From NCBI GenBank assembly GCA_951804985.1, contig OX638130.1, forward strand, positions 124,323,593 through 124,387,592: a DNA stretch of 64,000 bases, read 5' to 3'. Under the pieces are notes generated by a model, which saw only the letters and a program-made list of their open reading frames with translations, had not been told where the DNA came from and ran no database searches. The translations under genes were made by a program, and so were the position numbers. Origin of the DNA: Dryomyza anilis (lineage: Eukaryota > Arthropoda > Insecta > Diptera > Dryomyzidae). Shown here piece by piece: positions 24,181-36,600 of the stretch (positions are counted from its first letter, which is position 1; each line of letters begins with the position of its first letter).

Positions 24181-24420
24181 ACTCCGCTTAAAACAGTCCC
24201 CACACAACCCAATAAACCTTCTGCTACTCCAGACCAACGTACGCCCAACAGTCAAACATCCAGCCAGCCAAACAAACATTCAGCCGGAAGTACTTCTCAG
24301 TTCACTCAAAAACTTCGCGGTTATTAACCGTTTTTCTTCCTCCACTCCACCCAATATTTTCAATTCATTCGTTCGATGTTCGCGTTGAGTCGTCGAAGCC
24401 GTTGTCAGCTTCGTCGGTAT
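24181..24420 (+). promoter_or_regulatory. Candidate TSS and short untranslated exon
   Basis: TCAGTT at 24297-24302 (context CTTCTCAGTTCACTC) fits the insect initiator, with A at 24299. A GC-richer stretch follows and ends at a plausible donor TCG|GTATGAGT at 24416/24417, giving a 118-nt putative exon. There is no DPE at +28 and no TATA box. This is weak pattern evidence from one sequence. Confidence 0.22.
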
Positions 24421-24988
24421 GAGTTTGCATAAATTAAACAATAGCAAAATAATTTGAACCTTTTTTTTGTTGTTCCTAAAATTTATTATTGTTATTCGGC
24501 TGCGATCTTTTGTGCAGAACCCAACAACTTTGCTGCTCCGGTTCGGTGCGGTTCAAAACATTTATTAGTCATTTTTTGTGTACTGAAGTGGGTTTCATTT
24601 CATTTTTGGTTATTTTTTAATATTCCATGACAAATTTTGGCATTTGCATCGGAAGCAAAAACTGTATTTGAAAACATAAAATAAAAATGCTACGTAATCC
24701 TGTGAGTCTGAAGTGCATTACATTGGCATTTAACGATTATTAAAAATAATTTAAATTTCAATTATTGAATTTGGGTGACTCATGCGAATTTTGAAATAAT
24801 TCGATTTTGAATAATGTTTTAAGTTTAATCATATTCAATAATTTTACAGTTATTACGTTACAATTATTGTATAAGGGAGGTTTTTATTAAACTTTTTTTT
24901 TTAATGATCCTTAAGATCTGAAATATATAAAAATTCCATTCTTTGGCGAATTTATGAAATGAAAAATTCGCGTAAATAAAAATGTTTA
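24421..24988. other. AT-rich spacer, nothing recognised
   Basis: One GC-richer patch near 24500-24560 (CGGCTGCGATC, CTCCGGTTCGGTGCGG). No gene or repeat otherwise. Confidence 0.3.
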
Positions 24989-25527
24989 CACTAAAGAAAT
25001 ACTATAAAATCAATAGTTTTTTACTATAAATATAAGTCAATTGTATAAATTTTTATTTCAATGGTAAATACCATTAAATACTATAAAATACTATCAAAAT
25101 GATGTTGTGTTTATATGAAAAAATATATTTTTGTATACTGTTGAATCAAAAGCTGTCCTATTGACCAATTTAAATAGGATTTGTTTCTGAATGTAATATA
25201 AGAAGAATATTACCAAATATTTTTTTTTCATCATGGCATTGCTTCTTTTAAATCAATAATACTCAATTTTGCAATATTGTTGCACAAATTGATTCCTGTG
25301 CGATTTGTTTATAACTCTACTTTTTTGAGAATTTACCTCAAATCCCATTAAAATGGTCAATACGACAATTATTGATTTAATAGTATACAAAAAATAAATC
25401 TTTTCATATAAACTCAATGTCATGGTATTTGCTAGTATTTAATGGTATTTTCCGATTAAAATAATAATTTATCCTATTGAATATTTTTAATAGTAGAAAA
25501 CTATTATTTAAAAAGTACTTTTTCTGG
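24989..25527. mobile_element. TIR element of the AATAGTATACAAAA family (copy 1)
   Basis: A 539-bp element flanked by TA (24987-24988 and 25528-25529). The left end has AAATACTATAAA...AATAGTTTTTTACTAT and the right end mirrors it as ATAGTAGAAAACTATTATTT. Inside are mirrored TTTCATATAAACTCAATG and TATGAAAAAATATATTTTTG, and a CCTATTGA/TCAATAGGA pair. The terminal bases are decayed compared with the copy at 56791-57012. No reading frame of note. Confidence 0.65.
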
Positions 25528-25649
25528 TACTATATAAATAACTGATTCATAGGTTTTTTTTTTGAAAAATTGAAAAAACATCCCAATAGCAAATAGCATC
25601 ATTACGTAGTCGATTACTGCCTGATTATTATCGATTCTAATGCGTCGCA

Positions 25650-26640
25650 ATTCTGAATTCTGTTTACTTTTACACAGACATGGCCTAGGGCAAGTATGTA
25701 TTCACTGTGTATTACGAAGTAATGCTATGAAGGAGCTACCACCGCATCCAAAGTAAAAAGGAATCAAATTTTACCTCATGTATACATAGATTACTATTTA
25801 GAAGTATCGTAATATGGGGTCAACCATACATCATTATTTCGTAATCATACATTCGCAAGAGGTGCTTCCATTTCAGCATTACTTTTCACGCAATCGTAAT
25901 GAAGATTGGACGCTTTACACATTACTTTGTAGGTAGTAGTAATAAGGGGTGTTCCATTTGAACATTACTTTGTACGCAGTAGTAATGAGGGTTTGTCCAT
26001 TTGTACAATTCTTTGTACTCAGTAGTAATGAGGTTCTATTTGTACAATTCTCTATTTGTACAATACTTTGTACGCAGTAGTAATCAGGGGTGGTACCATT
26101 TTTCATTACTTTGTAAGCAGTAGTAATGAGCGGTGGTTCAAATTGTGCATTACTTTGTAGGCAGTAGTAATGAGGGGTGGTCCATTTGTACATTACTTTG
26201 TACGCAGTGGTAATGAGGGGTGGTGCCATTTGTACATTACTTTGTACGCAGTAGTAACAAGGGGTGGTTCCATTTGTACATTACTTTGTACGCAGTAGTA
26301 ATGAGGGGTGGTACCATTTTTCATTACTTTGTAAGCAGTAATAATAAACGGTGGTTCGAATTGTGCATTACTTTGAAGGCAGTAGGTGGTCAATTTGTAC
26401 ATTACTTTGTACACATTAGTAATGAGGGGTGGTTCCATTTGTACATTACTTTGTACTCAGTAGTAATGAGGGGTGGTTCCATTTGAACATTACTTTGTAC
26501 GCAGTGGTAATAAGGGGTGGTTCCATTTGTACATTACTTTGTACGCAGTAGTAATGAGGGGTGGTTCCATTTGTACATTACTTTGTACACTGTAGTAATG
26601 AGGGGTGGTTTCATTTCTAAAGTACTTTTTGTAAAGTATT
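25650..26640 (+). repeat. 44-bp minisatellite, each unit a GTAATG...CATTAC hairpin
   Basis: The unit reads GCAGTAGTAATGAGGGGTGG then TTCCATTTGTACATTACTTTGTAC (44 bp), well preserved from about 25915 to 26620. Decayed units extend left to about 25690. Each unit contains AGTAATG and CATTACT, so single strands can form a small stem-loop. Since 44 is not a multiple of three, the repetitive frames on either strand shift and are not coding. Confidence 0.92.
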
Positions 26641-27960
26641 AATGGGTATTTCGTAACTATTACGCATAAAAAACAGTATATTAAAAAAGTGTGCATATAA
26701 TAACATATAATAACATTTAATACAAAGACAATACATCAGCATATTTTCGCATTTCGACAATAAAGAACTATTGCAATTGCCACAGAATCTAAATTTAAAA
26801 ACAGCGATATGTAAGACAAATTGAACAATATATACCCACCAAAAATGTATTTTGAATGACTCCTTTCCATTTTTTCATTATAAGCGCGTACATTTCAATA
26901 GATTTTAAATTTGTTTAATTATTTTTATAATTTAAGAATCAATCGACATCAGATAAATACAATTAAGTAACATGTATCTGCTCCATTTCCACATTATTTA
27001 GTAATCAGTGGGTAAGAGAGTGTTGTTTGGTTTATAGATTACTTCGTAAGTGAAACATGGAACTAGTAATGTTTGTAAATTACATTATAAATGATCTAAT
27101 ACGAAATTTGTAGCGCATGTATTGAAGGACACATTTGTTACCATTCGAACTAGGTCGGAATATGTTCCATTGGGATAGTTAACCTAAAACCAAATCCAAA
27201 ATTTTTGTGTGAATAAATTAAACTTTTAAAATGTCCATGCAAAATAGACCCATTACAGAATATACTCTGATTTTTTTTTTTTTTAAAGAGTAAGTATTTG
27301 TTAATGGGACAATTTATACCACTTATTTCGAAATTTTAGTCCTATTTAATGCTCGAAATAGTAGAAAAGAGAACCAAATCATATTCTATGGCAGTGTATA
27401 TTAATTATGAGCATTCAAATTTAAGTTAATTATTTCCAGTATATATCGGATATTATCTTTTGGGTAACTAATTTATATTTTCATATATTCAATTGCAATT
27501 GGAAAATATCCCGTACGTAATATACTCCATATTCGCAAAATATACATAGCACCCTAATACTAATTATTTAAATAACAATTATGAAGTGTTTGAGAAATCG
27601 TATTATTTGGAAGAGATCAAAAAATGGAAAAAATAAAGAAATGTATTGAGCTAAAATGAGACAATGTTGAAAAATGAATAATCCCAAAATAATGATGATT
27701 TCTATTGCTTTAAAGGGCTTATTAGTGAACAGACCATTAACATTTCTGAAATATTCCTACAGTATTCCTCATTTAGTCTTTATTTATACAGCTAAAAAAG
27801 GTAGATGTATAATTTCAAAATTTTTAATATTATAATTATAAATCCGAAAATTTCGTTCAGAGTTTCATAAATTGCTGTCTATCCTACAAACGGAATACTA
27901 AAGGTTTCGAATTAACATTTTTCGCAAATATTCCATCTGCAAATTGCTTTCACCCACATA
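26641..27960. other. AT-rich non-coding stretch with a few decayed 44-bp units
   Basis: 26980-27110 still has GCTCCATTTCCACATTATTT, AGTAATC and GATTACTTCGTAAG, remnants of the 44-bp minisatellite. The rest is A/T-rich DNA without gene or clear repeat. Confidence 0.35.
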
Positions 27961-28610
27961 ATTGGAACTCATGCCACGAATTCGAGAAACTACCTGTTGT
28001 GCCGACTGATCCGAACTTGTCGTCTGCCCTGTCATTTTGAGTCGCTGTCATGGCTCTGCCACGTAATTGGTTTAGGTCGATAATCCTGTTAAAACAAACC
28101 AAGCATTAGAAAAAAAAGAACATCCTGTTCTAAACGCCGTGCGTGTGCGTCGGACGCATTGGATTTAATTTTATTTTGAGTTTTATATTTTTTTTTTTCT
28201 GTTTAGTTGCAGCGCAATTAGTCAAGGAGATCAACAGCTTTCTAGTAACGCGGTTTATTTAATTAATAGTTTTGACTATGACGCTAGGCACGAAGAGGCA
28301 ACAAAACGCAAAAGAGGCTGAAAGTATTAAATATTTCCGGCTGGCGTCAGGGTGGCGCCAACGCAGTTTTGTAACTCGCACGGATCAGACGAACTTGCCG
28401 CGCTGTTGGTTGGACTCGAAATATTTAGTAGGCGTGTGCGATGACTTAAAAGGTTTTTAAAAATACGCAGCTTAACTGAATGAACGGGCACAAGAATCGA
28501 GTATCGAGCATCGACCATCGAGAGTTGGCTGCTGGGTGTTGGGACTGCGGTGAAGTTAATAATTGCCCTCGCATTATAGGCGGGCTTCGGCGCTACTAAG
28601 TTGGATGAGG
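27961..28610. promoter_or_regulatory. GC-richer unique island
   Basis: Complex DNA without tandem structure, including GTGCGTGTGCGTCGGACGC near 28140, TGGCGTCAGGGTGGCGCC near 28343 and TATAGGCGGGCTTCGGCGC near 28575. Two overlapping frames of about 62 codons on opposite strands (28272-28518) show no domain. A candidate regulatory element or untranslated exon. Confidence 0.2.
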
Positions 28611-29215
28611 TATTTAAATATTTAGGTTTTTAATTTTTTATTTTATTTTTTCTGTGGTTTTAAGGTCGCTGTGGTTTTTTTTGTGTAACGTGTTAAATGC
28701 GTAGATTTGTTCCGCAATAACTCACGAATGAAATAAAGTTTAATTGTACCCGATTTGGAATTAAAAGGGTTTTATATAAATAGAAGCTACGATTGTGTAA
28801 ATAAATTATAGATGTTCTGTATTGAAAAGCCGCAAGATTAAGAGCTATACTTAGAGTATGAAATTAAATATCTAAATCGTTTAGTCTCCCTTTTAACGGA
28901 CGCAACTTTCATATGAAATTTTTGTTAAAAAAAAAACCATTTGGTATGCCTCACTGCCTCGACAAATGATTGTGTAAATTGTTTGCATTTTATTTAAACT
29001 TCAACCTAAGCGGAAATGCTAAATTGTGGTGGGGCTCTTTAAAGTCGATGCGTGTACCTTATTTTTATATAATGCAATTACTTTAATTTATGACAAATGC
29101 AAAATGACAAATGCTAGTTTGTTTTGCAGTTACGCACATTTGAGGTTGTAATAATCGGTTTAAACTTTACAATTTAGTCAACAAATGCGTGCAAAACGCA
29201 TGGGCGACACTGAGA
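28611..29215. other. AT-rich spacer, nothing recognised
   Basis: Single-copy-looking A/T-rich DNA with no gene. Confidence 0.3.
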
Positions 29216-30870
29216 AAAATTTGAAATTTTAATATTAATTTAGTTTTGAACTGAAAATTAAATTTGTCACTAAAAATTCAATTTTTCAATATAAACTCAA
29301 AATTTATTTTTTCACTAAAAATTCAATTTTTTACTAAAAATTTAATTTCTAACTAAAAATTTAATTTTTTACCTAAAATTTATTTCACTAAAAATTCAAA
29401 AATAACGAAATTTAAATTTTTGTATTGAATTGAATTTTTAGTGAAAAATTTAATTTTAAGTGCAAATTTAATTTTTAGATAAAAATTTAATTTTTATTGA
29501 AAAATTTAACTTTTATTGAAAAATTGAAAATTAAATTTTTAATGAAAAAATAAATTTTGATATGAAAAACTTAATTTCAATGAAAAATTGGATTTTTAAT
29601 ACAACATTGGATTTATAGTGAACAATTGTTTTTATGGTGAAAAATTGAATTTTTAGTGTAAAATTGAATTTTTAGTGTAAAATTGAGTTTTTAGTGTAAA
29701 ATTAAGTTTTTAGTGAAAAATTGAATTTTAGTGAAATATTGAATTTTTAATGAAAAATTAAATTTTTAGTGAAAAATGGAATTTTTAGTGAAAAATTGAA
29801 TTTTTAGTGAAAAATTGAATTTTTAGTGAAAAATTGAATTTTTAGTGAAAAATGGAATTTTTAGTGAAAAATGGAATTTTTAGTGAAAAATTTAATTTTT
29901 ATTGAAAAATTGAATTTTTAGTGAAATATTGAATTTTTAGTGAAAAATTTAATTTTTAGTGAAAAATGTAATTTTTAGTGAAAAATGGAATTTTTAGTGA
30001 AAAATGGAATTTTTAGTGAAAAATGGAATTTTTAGTGAAAAATGGAATCTTTAGTGAAAAATTTAATATGTAGTGAAAATTTTAATTTTTAGTGAAAAAT
30101 TAAATATTTAATGAAAAATAGAATTATTAGTGAAAAATTGAATTTTTAGTAAAAAAATTAAATTTTTAGTGAAAAATTAAATTTTAGCGAAATATTGAAT
30201 TTTTAGTGATAAATCAAATTTTTAGTGAAAAATTTAATTTTTAGTGAAAAATTTAATTTTTAGTGAAAAATTTAATTTTTAGTGAAAAATTAAATTTTTA
30301 GTGAAAAATTAAATTTTTAGTGAAAAATTAAATTTTTAGTGATAAATCAAATTTTTAGTGAAAAATTTAATTTTTAGTGAAAAATTTAATTTTTAGTGAA
30401 AAATTGAATTTTTAGTGAAAAATTGAATTTTTAGTGAAAAATTGAATTTTTAGTGAAAAATTGAATTTTTAGTGAAAAATTGAATTTTTAGTGAAAAATT
30501 GAATTTTTAGTGAAAAATTGAATTTTTAGTGAAAAATTGAATTTTTAGTGAAAAATTGAATTTTTAGTGAAAAATTGAATTTTTAGTGAAAAATTGAATT
30601 TTTAGTGAAAAATTGAATTTTTAGTGAAAAATTGAATTTTTAGTGAAAAATTGAATTTTTAATAAAAAATAGAATTATTAGTGAAAAATTGAATTTTTAG
30701 CCAAAATTAAAATTTTTAGTGAAAATTTGAATTTTTAGTGAAAAATTAAACTTTTAGCGAAAATTTTAATTTATAGTAAAAATTTTAATTTATAGTGAAA
30801 AACTTATTTTTTATTGTAAAATTTTATTTTTAGTGGAAATTTATTATATAATCTAAAATAACATTTATGC
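29216..30870 (-). repeat. 19-bp minisatellite, switching orientation at about 29400-29440
   Basis: From 29250 to about 29400 the units read forward (TCACTAAAAATTCAATTTT), though degraded. From about 29440 the reverse complement (TTGAATTTTTAGTGAAAAA) takes over and continues to about 30840. 30390-30660 holds more than a dozen nearly perfect units. This is the same family as the block at 21306-22125, mostly inverted relative to it. Confidence 0.93.
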
Positions 30871-32559
30871 AAAAAATATAATTTTTAGTAAAACAAAATT
30901 TATATTATATAAAATAAAAATGTTGGTAATTTTAATTTATTATAAATTTTTCAAGTGTATAAATTCCCATCATTAAATGTAGCTCTTTTACAGCATAGAG
31001 CAATCATAATAAAATCAAGAATATGTAGTTGAATTTTCATGAAAAATAAATGTAATTTCGCATTTAATGCGTGAGTGAGTTTGGAACGATTTCTCTTTCA
31101 TCGAAAGTACCTGGTTAGAAACTACAAAAAAAACTATAGCACAGATGTTTTCTTTATACTATTTATTATTGCATACCTTCCCTAGGTACAATTGGGACTT
31201 TAAAAGCGGTTTAATAATAGTTTTTCGTAAGATTAAGACAGAGTTTGTCTCAAAAACATAGGCTTAAAATAGGGCCTATATCCAAAATATTCCTTCAAAC
31301 TCAATAAAATTTGATAACCTACCCCAGACAATATTTCTGTCATTTTTCAGATGTATTTCTGACATGCATATGTATGTTTATCATCCATAGTAGAAAGTAT
31401 AATAAAAAAAAGTATTAGGGTAGACATTATCATGGTCACATAATGCTATGGAAATGGTCAAATTATGACAAGAAAAACATTCGATAATCAGATCCCTGTC
31501 ATGTCGTTCGAACAATTTCTACTAAGGATACTTTTTAAAAAATTTCAATTTATCTGTGGGTTGCCATACACAATCCAGAAAATTCCCAATAGGTTATTCC
31601 TAAAATATGCTCTGAAATTAATTGTTTGAGATTTATCAGTTACCCAATTTTCATCAAATCCAAAAATATAACATCTCAAATTTGACTTTATTTTGTTCGA
31701 TTTGGTGTGGAATATATACTCAAAAAAATATTTCCCACTAAGTACCAAATAGTACAATCAACATTTTTTATTAATGGTTTGAATATTATTGTACTTATGG
31801 TATTCATCCTATTGATCAATTTCAATAGTAAAAAATATTGTTTTCCTATTAAAGTTCTATCGTACAGGTTTTCTTTCTGGGTCTACAATCATTTTTGTAG
31901 ATCAGAATGAGTTGTTATTAAAAAATTATCCTAGTGTAGTAAGTTCATGATCGTGTTTATGATTGGGAAAAGCTAAATAATTTGTCCTTGGTCATCTTCG
32001 TCCTAATAAGATTAATTTTTAGTAGGTTATCAACAATTGAAATTTTCAGTAATAATAAAAAATATTAATAATGTCGCCGTTCAAAAAATAATAATAAATA
32101 TTAATTTCATAATAGTTTTTAATTGTATTTAAACGCTAAGAAAATGATGTATCCAACCGTGTTGCACGTGTAGACGTTTATATAATTAAGTGATCATTTA
32201 TAACCTGATCAATAATATCTGGCTTCCTGTCTTTAACACCGATTTAACTAAAATTAAATAACAAAAAAAATATATATATATGCACATCAAAATTATAATA
32301 ACTTGATGAAAAAAAAGACCTCTCCTTGAGGCATAATTGTTCAAAAAAGACTTTACCGCCAATCACGATTTCTAAGTTATTCCAATGATAAAGGCCGCCA
32401 GATACTTAATAAATGCTTGTCAATTTCAACAATTTAACAACAATCCAACAAAGAATTCAAATCAACCAAAGTTGAGAAAAAAAACCTCCATTTCTAATCA
32501 TTAATAATAGCAATTTCGAAAATTTCGAGAAATCAAAAATTGGAAATTATAGCCAGCAC
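30871..32559. other. AT-rich non-coding stretch
   Basis: No gene. It contains the small TIR element at 31718-31883, a TA microsatellite at about 32269-32281, and TATGACA/TGTCATG strings near 31430-31500 that resemble 35540-35600. Confidence 0.3.
31718..31883. mobile_element. Possible small member of the AATAGTATACAAAA TIR family
   Basis: The left end near 31718 (ACTCAAAAAAATATTTCC) and the right end GGTTTTCTTTCTGGGTC before TA at 31884 resemble, in mirrored form, the CACCCAGAAAAAAA terminus of the element at 56791. Between them CCTATTGATCAATTTCAATAG parallels the family interior. The terminal repeats are decayed, so this is tentative. Confidence 0.35.
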
Positions 32560-33260
32560 TGGCGGCCATTGTATGCGTCAAACAGTAGCTTAAAATTTTT
32601 AAAAGCTCATTTAAATTTCAAACAAATAAAAGAAACAATCATCGAAATTATATAGCATAGCCATTATACGATAGATGGATAGTACCAGGCGGTCCGGGGC
32701 AGAATATGCATAAAATTACAGCATTTGGCAGCATTCAACGATTGATGAAATGCCAAAGCAACCCAGCAGCTCCCAAGGCGTTTTCATCAATGATTTAAAA
32801 AAAAAAACCTATTTGCATTGATCACATTAAAGCGGTGCGATCATAATAGGTCAGTCTTTCGGTATCTATAAGAATCGAAATCGAAATTGCCTTTGTGGTC
32901 TAAAGGGGGAAATTTCGTTTAATTAATATCAAATGACTGGACAAAATCGACGTTCATCGGCAGCAGCAGCAGCAGCAGCTCAAAATGAATCAATCATTGT
33001 TGACGAAAAAAGTTAACAGAAGCAGCCGCCTGCTGAGACGGCACAGCACACTTGAAATCGGTGGCGGCGGTGGTGCTCAGTTCGGGGCAGATGTTGTAAA
33101 CAATTTGAATATCGATTAAGTCTGATCGTGGCATTTGAAGTTAATGATTACAGTCAGTTTTTGTGGCAGTTGCATTGTTGTGAATGAATTCAATGGTGGA
33201 ATCACATAAAGCGTTCGGGTTTTAAGTTCTTTAAGTTTATATTGATTAGTGTTCACTGAA
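32560..33260. promoter_or_regulatory. GC-richer unique island with a CAG microsatellite
   Basis: Complex DNA including ACTGGCGGCCATTGTATGCG near 32567, CCAGCAGCTCCCAAGGCG near 32763, (CAG)6 at 32961-32978 and GGTGGCGGCGGTGGTGCTC near 33060. No long frame. The look is typical of an insect developmental-gene intron, but this is compositional inference. Confidence 0.25.
32933..33016 (+). CDS. Doubtful 27-residue short ORF with an alanine run
   Basis: ATG at 32933 to TAA at 33014-33016. The peptide begins MTGQNRRSS, continues with seven alanines encoded by six GCA and one GCT, and ends ...SIIVDEKS. An in-frame TAA three codons upstream of the ATG means it is not the tail of a longer frame. Nothing identifies a family. 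The alanine run is simply the CAG microsatellite read in one frame, so it is most likely chance. Confidence 0.08.
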   Translation: MTGQNRRSSAAAAAAAQNESIIVDEKS

Positions 33261-34160
33261 ATGTGAGTTATTTTCAGACACATCTCTCAGAACACATCAT
33301 TCAACAAAAAGTGTCAAACTGCATTTCCGATGTAGAGTTTTGAATGCCATATTATATAATTATATACTACGCTTTGTTTAGTAATAGCAATGTGAATACC
33401 GTAGGCCTATTTCCTCTGGTGGCCTTTTCGGTCCTTACAGAGAAGTAATATAATTGTATTCACCTTTTCGGGGAGATCAAGGTTGTAGCTCTGGATATTT
33501 CCAACCCTTTTCATCAAATCTGACATGAAGCCCTCGTATCGACATGAAGTCCAATTGCATCGACCCAGAACCCAATTCCTTGCAACTGATAGTAATATTT
33601 TTCATTCATATTCATTCAAAAAGATCCCTAATTCTTTGAAGATTGAGACTAAAAGGCGTACAATCCCGAGAGAAAATGTTTGGCATTTTTCAGAAAAACT
33701 TCCGACAAATTTCCGGCAAACACACAGATAAATGGAAGTTTGTTGGATGCATATCATCCCAAGACAACATTTTTGGCAGGGTCGAAACAGTTTAGAAACA
33801 TTTCTTTCGACATATTTCAAACTGAGTTTGAAAAATGGGGAGTTTGTATCACAATCTGTCATTTTTTTGTCCCGTTCCGCAAAAATGCCGTGAATCTGCC
33901 ATTAAAATTCAACAAAATTTTACAACCTGCCCGAGACAACATTTCTGGCATTTTTCAAGAATAATTCGGGAACATTTCCGGCAAACACACATATAAATGA
34001 AATATTTTGGGAAGTGTATAGCAGGTTGTAAAATTTTGCGGAATTTTAAACTGTCTCGACGCTCCCAACAATTTTGCCTGTGGTGCTATACACTTCTTAA
34101 AAAATTCAATTTATCTTTGTAGGAAATATGCCCGAAATATACATGAAGAATGACGAAAAT
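33261..34160. repeat. Diverged repeats with an exact 18-bp inverted pair
   Basis: ATTTCCGGCAAACACACA occurs at about 33716 and 33977 with similar flanks (AGACAACATTTNTGGCA nearby). CAAAATTTTACAACCTGC at 33913-33930 is exactly mirrored at 34021-34038. These suggest a decayed element of several hundred bp. The overlapping short frames here read repetitive DNA and are not convincing genes. Confidence 0.5.
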
Positions 34161-34164
34161 TTAG

Positions 34165-34575
34165 CAAAAAGCCGAAATGGACATTTCCTGAAATGGACAC
34201 TTCTCAGAAATGAACTCTTCCCCGAAATAGACACTTCCCCGAATGGACATTTCCCCGAAATTTGGGTGGGCAAAAGTGGACGGAAAATGCGAAAAAGACA
34301 AAACGAAATTTATTGCTGAAATTGTTGGAAATTGAATGGGGAATTGTCCATTTCAGGGTAATATCCATTTCGAAAAAATTACCATTAGATTAAATGTCTA
34401 TTTCGGGGCAATGTCTTTTGAGGTAATGGATTTCGCGGAAGAGTCCGTTTTGGGGACATGTCCATTTTGGGGAAATGTTCATTTCGTAAAAATTTCCATT
34501 CGGGGAAATGACTATTTCGGGAAAATCTGTTTCGGGGAAATGTCTTTCGGGATAATGGCTTTATGGGAAGTAATC
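34165..34575. repeat. Short minisatellite arranged as a head-to-head inverted pair
   Basis: 34175-34262 has units like GAAATGGACATTTCCCC. From 34330 to 34560 the units are mirrored, like GGGGAAATGTCCATTTC, with many base changes. Unit length is about 17-18 bp. The two arms could fold on each other. The repetitive frames through it (34128-34626) follow from unit lengths near 18 and are not real proteins. Related degenerate arrays occur at 41710-41880 and 53030-53195. Confidence 0.8.
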
Positions 34576-35700
34576 TGCTACGTTGTAATATGGTGTAAGT
34601 CATACTTTATACCTGCTGCCTTATGAACTGTTTACACCACCTATATTCGGTCTAAAAAGAATAAAATTCGCACATTTAGACAGAGGCTTTAAAATCCTCT
34701 TTGGAATTCCTAGAGCTGTTATTTCTCTTGAGCACCGAAGCACCGTGAGGTGTGTATGTCTGTTTAATAGGTATAACTACGGAAAGTGATCGAGGGAAAT
34801 GCATGGCCTGATTCCACCAGGTGTTCTCTTGTTCTACTCGGGCTTTGCAACATGCCCACCGATTCGTAGTTTACTCAGTCCTCAATAGAACGATGCAAAT
34901 TCCCAGCGGGTAAAAACTGTCAATTGCTATAATTTAACCTGTTAGGTGAAGAGAGGACTAGCTACTGTTCTAATCCAAAGGTATTCAGGAAGAAGACAGT
35001 TCTTAATCAGTATACAAGTTTTATGAACTGTTCCAAGAACAGAATTTGTATGACCAGTTCAATGATAGGTAAAAGTCCGCATGCAATGGTTCTTCACTCC
35101 TTCCGACAACGCCGTGTTAAAGTTACCGATTAGTTTCATGGTAAAACTATCAGGATAAGAGGAACCCAATCACGTGTCCAGACTAGTACCAATTCATTTC
35201 CCCGTAGTATACAGAGAGAATTGGTTCTTCGATCCCAATTCACCGACTCGACTGTTTAGAATACAAAATATATCTCATTTCATTGGTTTCTTTTTTAATA
35301 TCAAATGAAATATCGTAATATCAGGAAATGGTTCAATTAGTTTTTACAGGAAATAGAATAAAGATTTCAACATTAACTCGCATTGACAAGAAGTTTTGCT
35401 ACATTATCCCTTGGAGAAATTTAGCCTGTTAGGGAAATCATGGCCAGAATTGGTTGACCATGTATGTAACTGATCGAGTTAAGACATACCCTAGTATAAA
35501 ATGTACTAGGGTCATGAATGGATATTTTTCATAGCATTAACCTTGTCATAACCCGACCATTTAAATGACAAACATGATCTGGCAATGATCATGACGTCTT
35601 TTATAGTGCAATTTTCTACTAGTGTAAGGATTACGCATAATAACGATGCTTTAAATCACCAAAGACAATCTAAATAGATCCATCAAAGATCATTTTCTCT
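34576..35700. other. Unique stretch with one strong small hairpin
   Basis: Moderately complex DNA with no gene. ACCCTAGTA at 35488-35496 is exactly mirrored by TACTAGGGT at 35504-35512, a 9-bp stem with a 7-nt loop. TGATCATGAC-type strings follow at 35580-35600. Confidence 0.35.
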
Positions 35701-36600
35701 ACTTAAATGATCAACGATCACGAACTATTCTCAAAGACACCTAAACATTCAATTGTCACGCATTCATCGAATGGATTCTTCAACTTCCGATCGATTTAAC
35801 ATACTGCGTATCGCTAACAAAAGGTTCATCTTTAGTGTGCCATCATTGATCAGAGTCTTTAGCTTCGATCAGTTCTTTTCTTTGCCTCGATGCTCGTCTA
35901 TGTATAGGGTGAAAAATCTGGCAACCGCATCACTAGTTCAATGAATTGATTTTTCGCGCCCATTGGGTTTTAAACTGAGCACCTCAGACAAGATCGTCCT
36001 AAGATTTTCGAATGTTTTAAAGCCGCTCAAAGGCAAGAATTTGTTGTTTTCATTTATTATTTTTTTTTTTTACATTCAGCGGCATAGTCGCTTTTATATT
36101 TCATTAATTTTGTTTTTGTATTTTGTTAATTTCTGTGCGCTCTCACCCCAAATCGATCGATCGATACAAAACACTTGAGTGCGCGAAAGACGGCAGCCGT
36201 AGTAGGATGAACCACTTAAGGCAAATTACGCAGCAAAAATCGACGATCATTGCGTCTCGGCCAAATGCTGCTGCTGTTTGGCTACCCTCTAAGCGACTAC
36301 TGGACACAGTAGCAACTGAAAAAGAAAGGAACCATCGGCCCCGAACATAAGTCAGTTATATGAATAGCAAAAATGAAATGAAAAAACCTTTCAAAGTTAC
36401 CAAATGCTGCCCATTCTCGAATGTCCGATCTTATGCCCGATCGTTACCAATGACAATGGCATCTTTAACACGATCATTGAGAGCATTTAAGCCATGGCCC
36501 AACCATTCACCAAATCACGAGCACAATTATGACACCTCGTTAGTAGTTTTGTTCGAGCATTTAAGCACTTGACAAGCCGTATGCTCTAGGTTATTCAAAA
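35701..36600. promoter_or_regulatory. Higher-complexity island, candidate regulatory DNA
   Basis: About 900 bp with few repeats, including GATCGATCGAT near 36154 and GCTGCTGCTGTTTGGC near 36267. Four plus-strand frames of 63-75 codons lie one after another (35753-36572). None shows a domain, a splice pattern or a codon signature that I can defend. It could be enhancer DNA or a decayed gene. Confidence 0.2.

Noticed and set aside
25915..26696. Repetitive frames on both strands across the 44-bp array
   Set aside because: They shift frame with each unit and follow the minisatellite; no independent coding signal.
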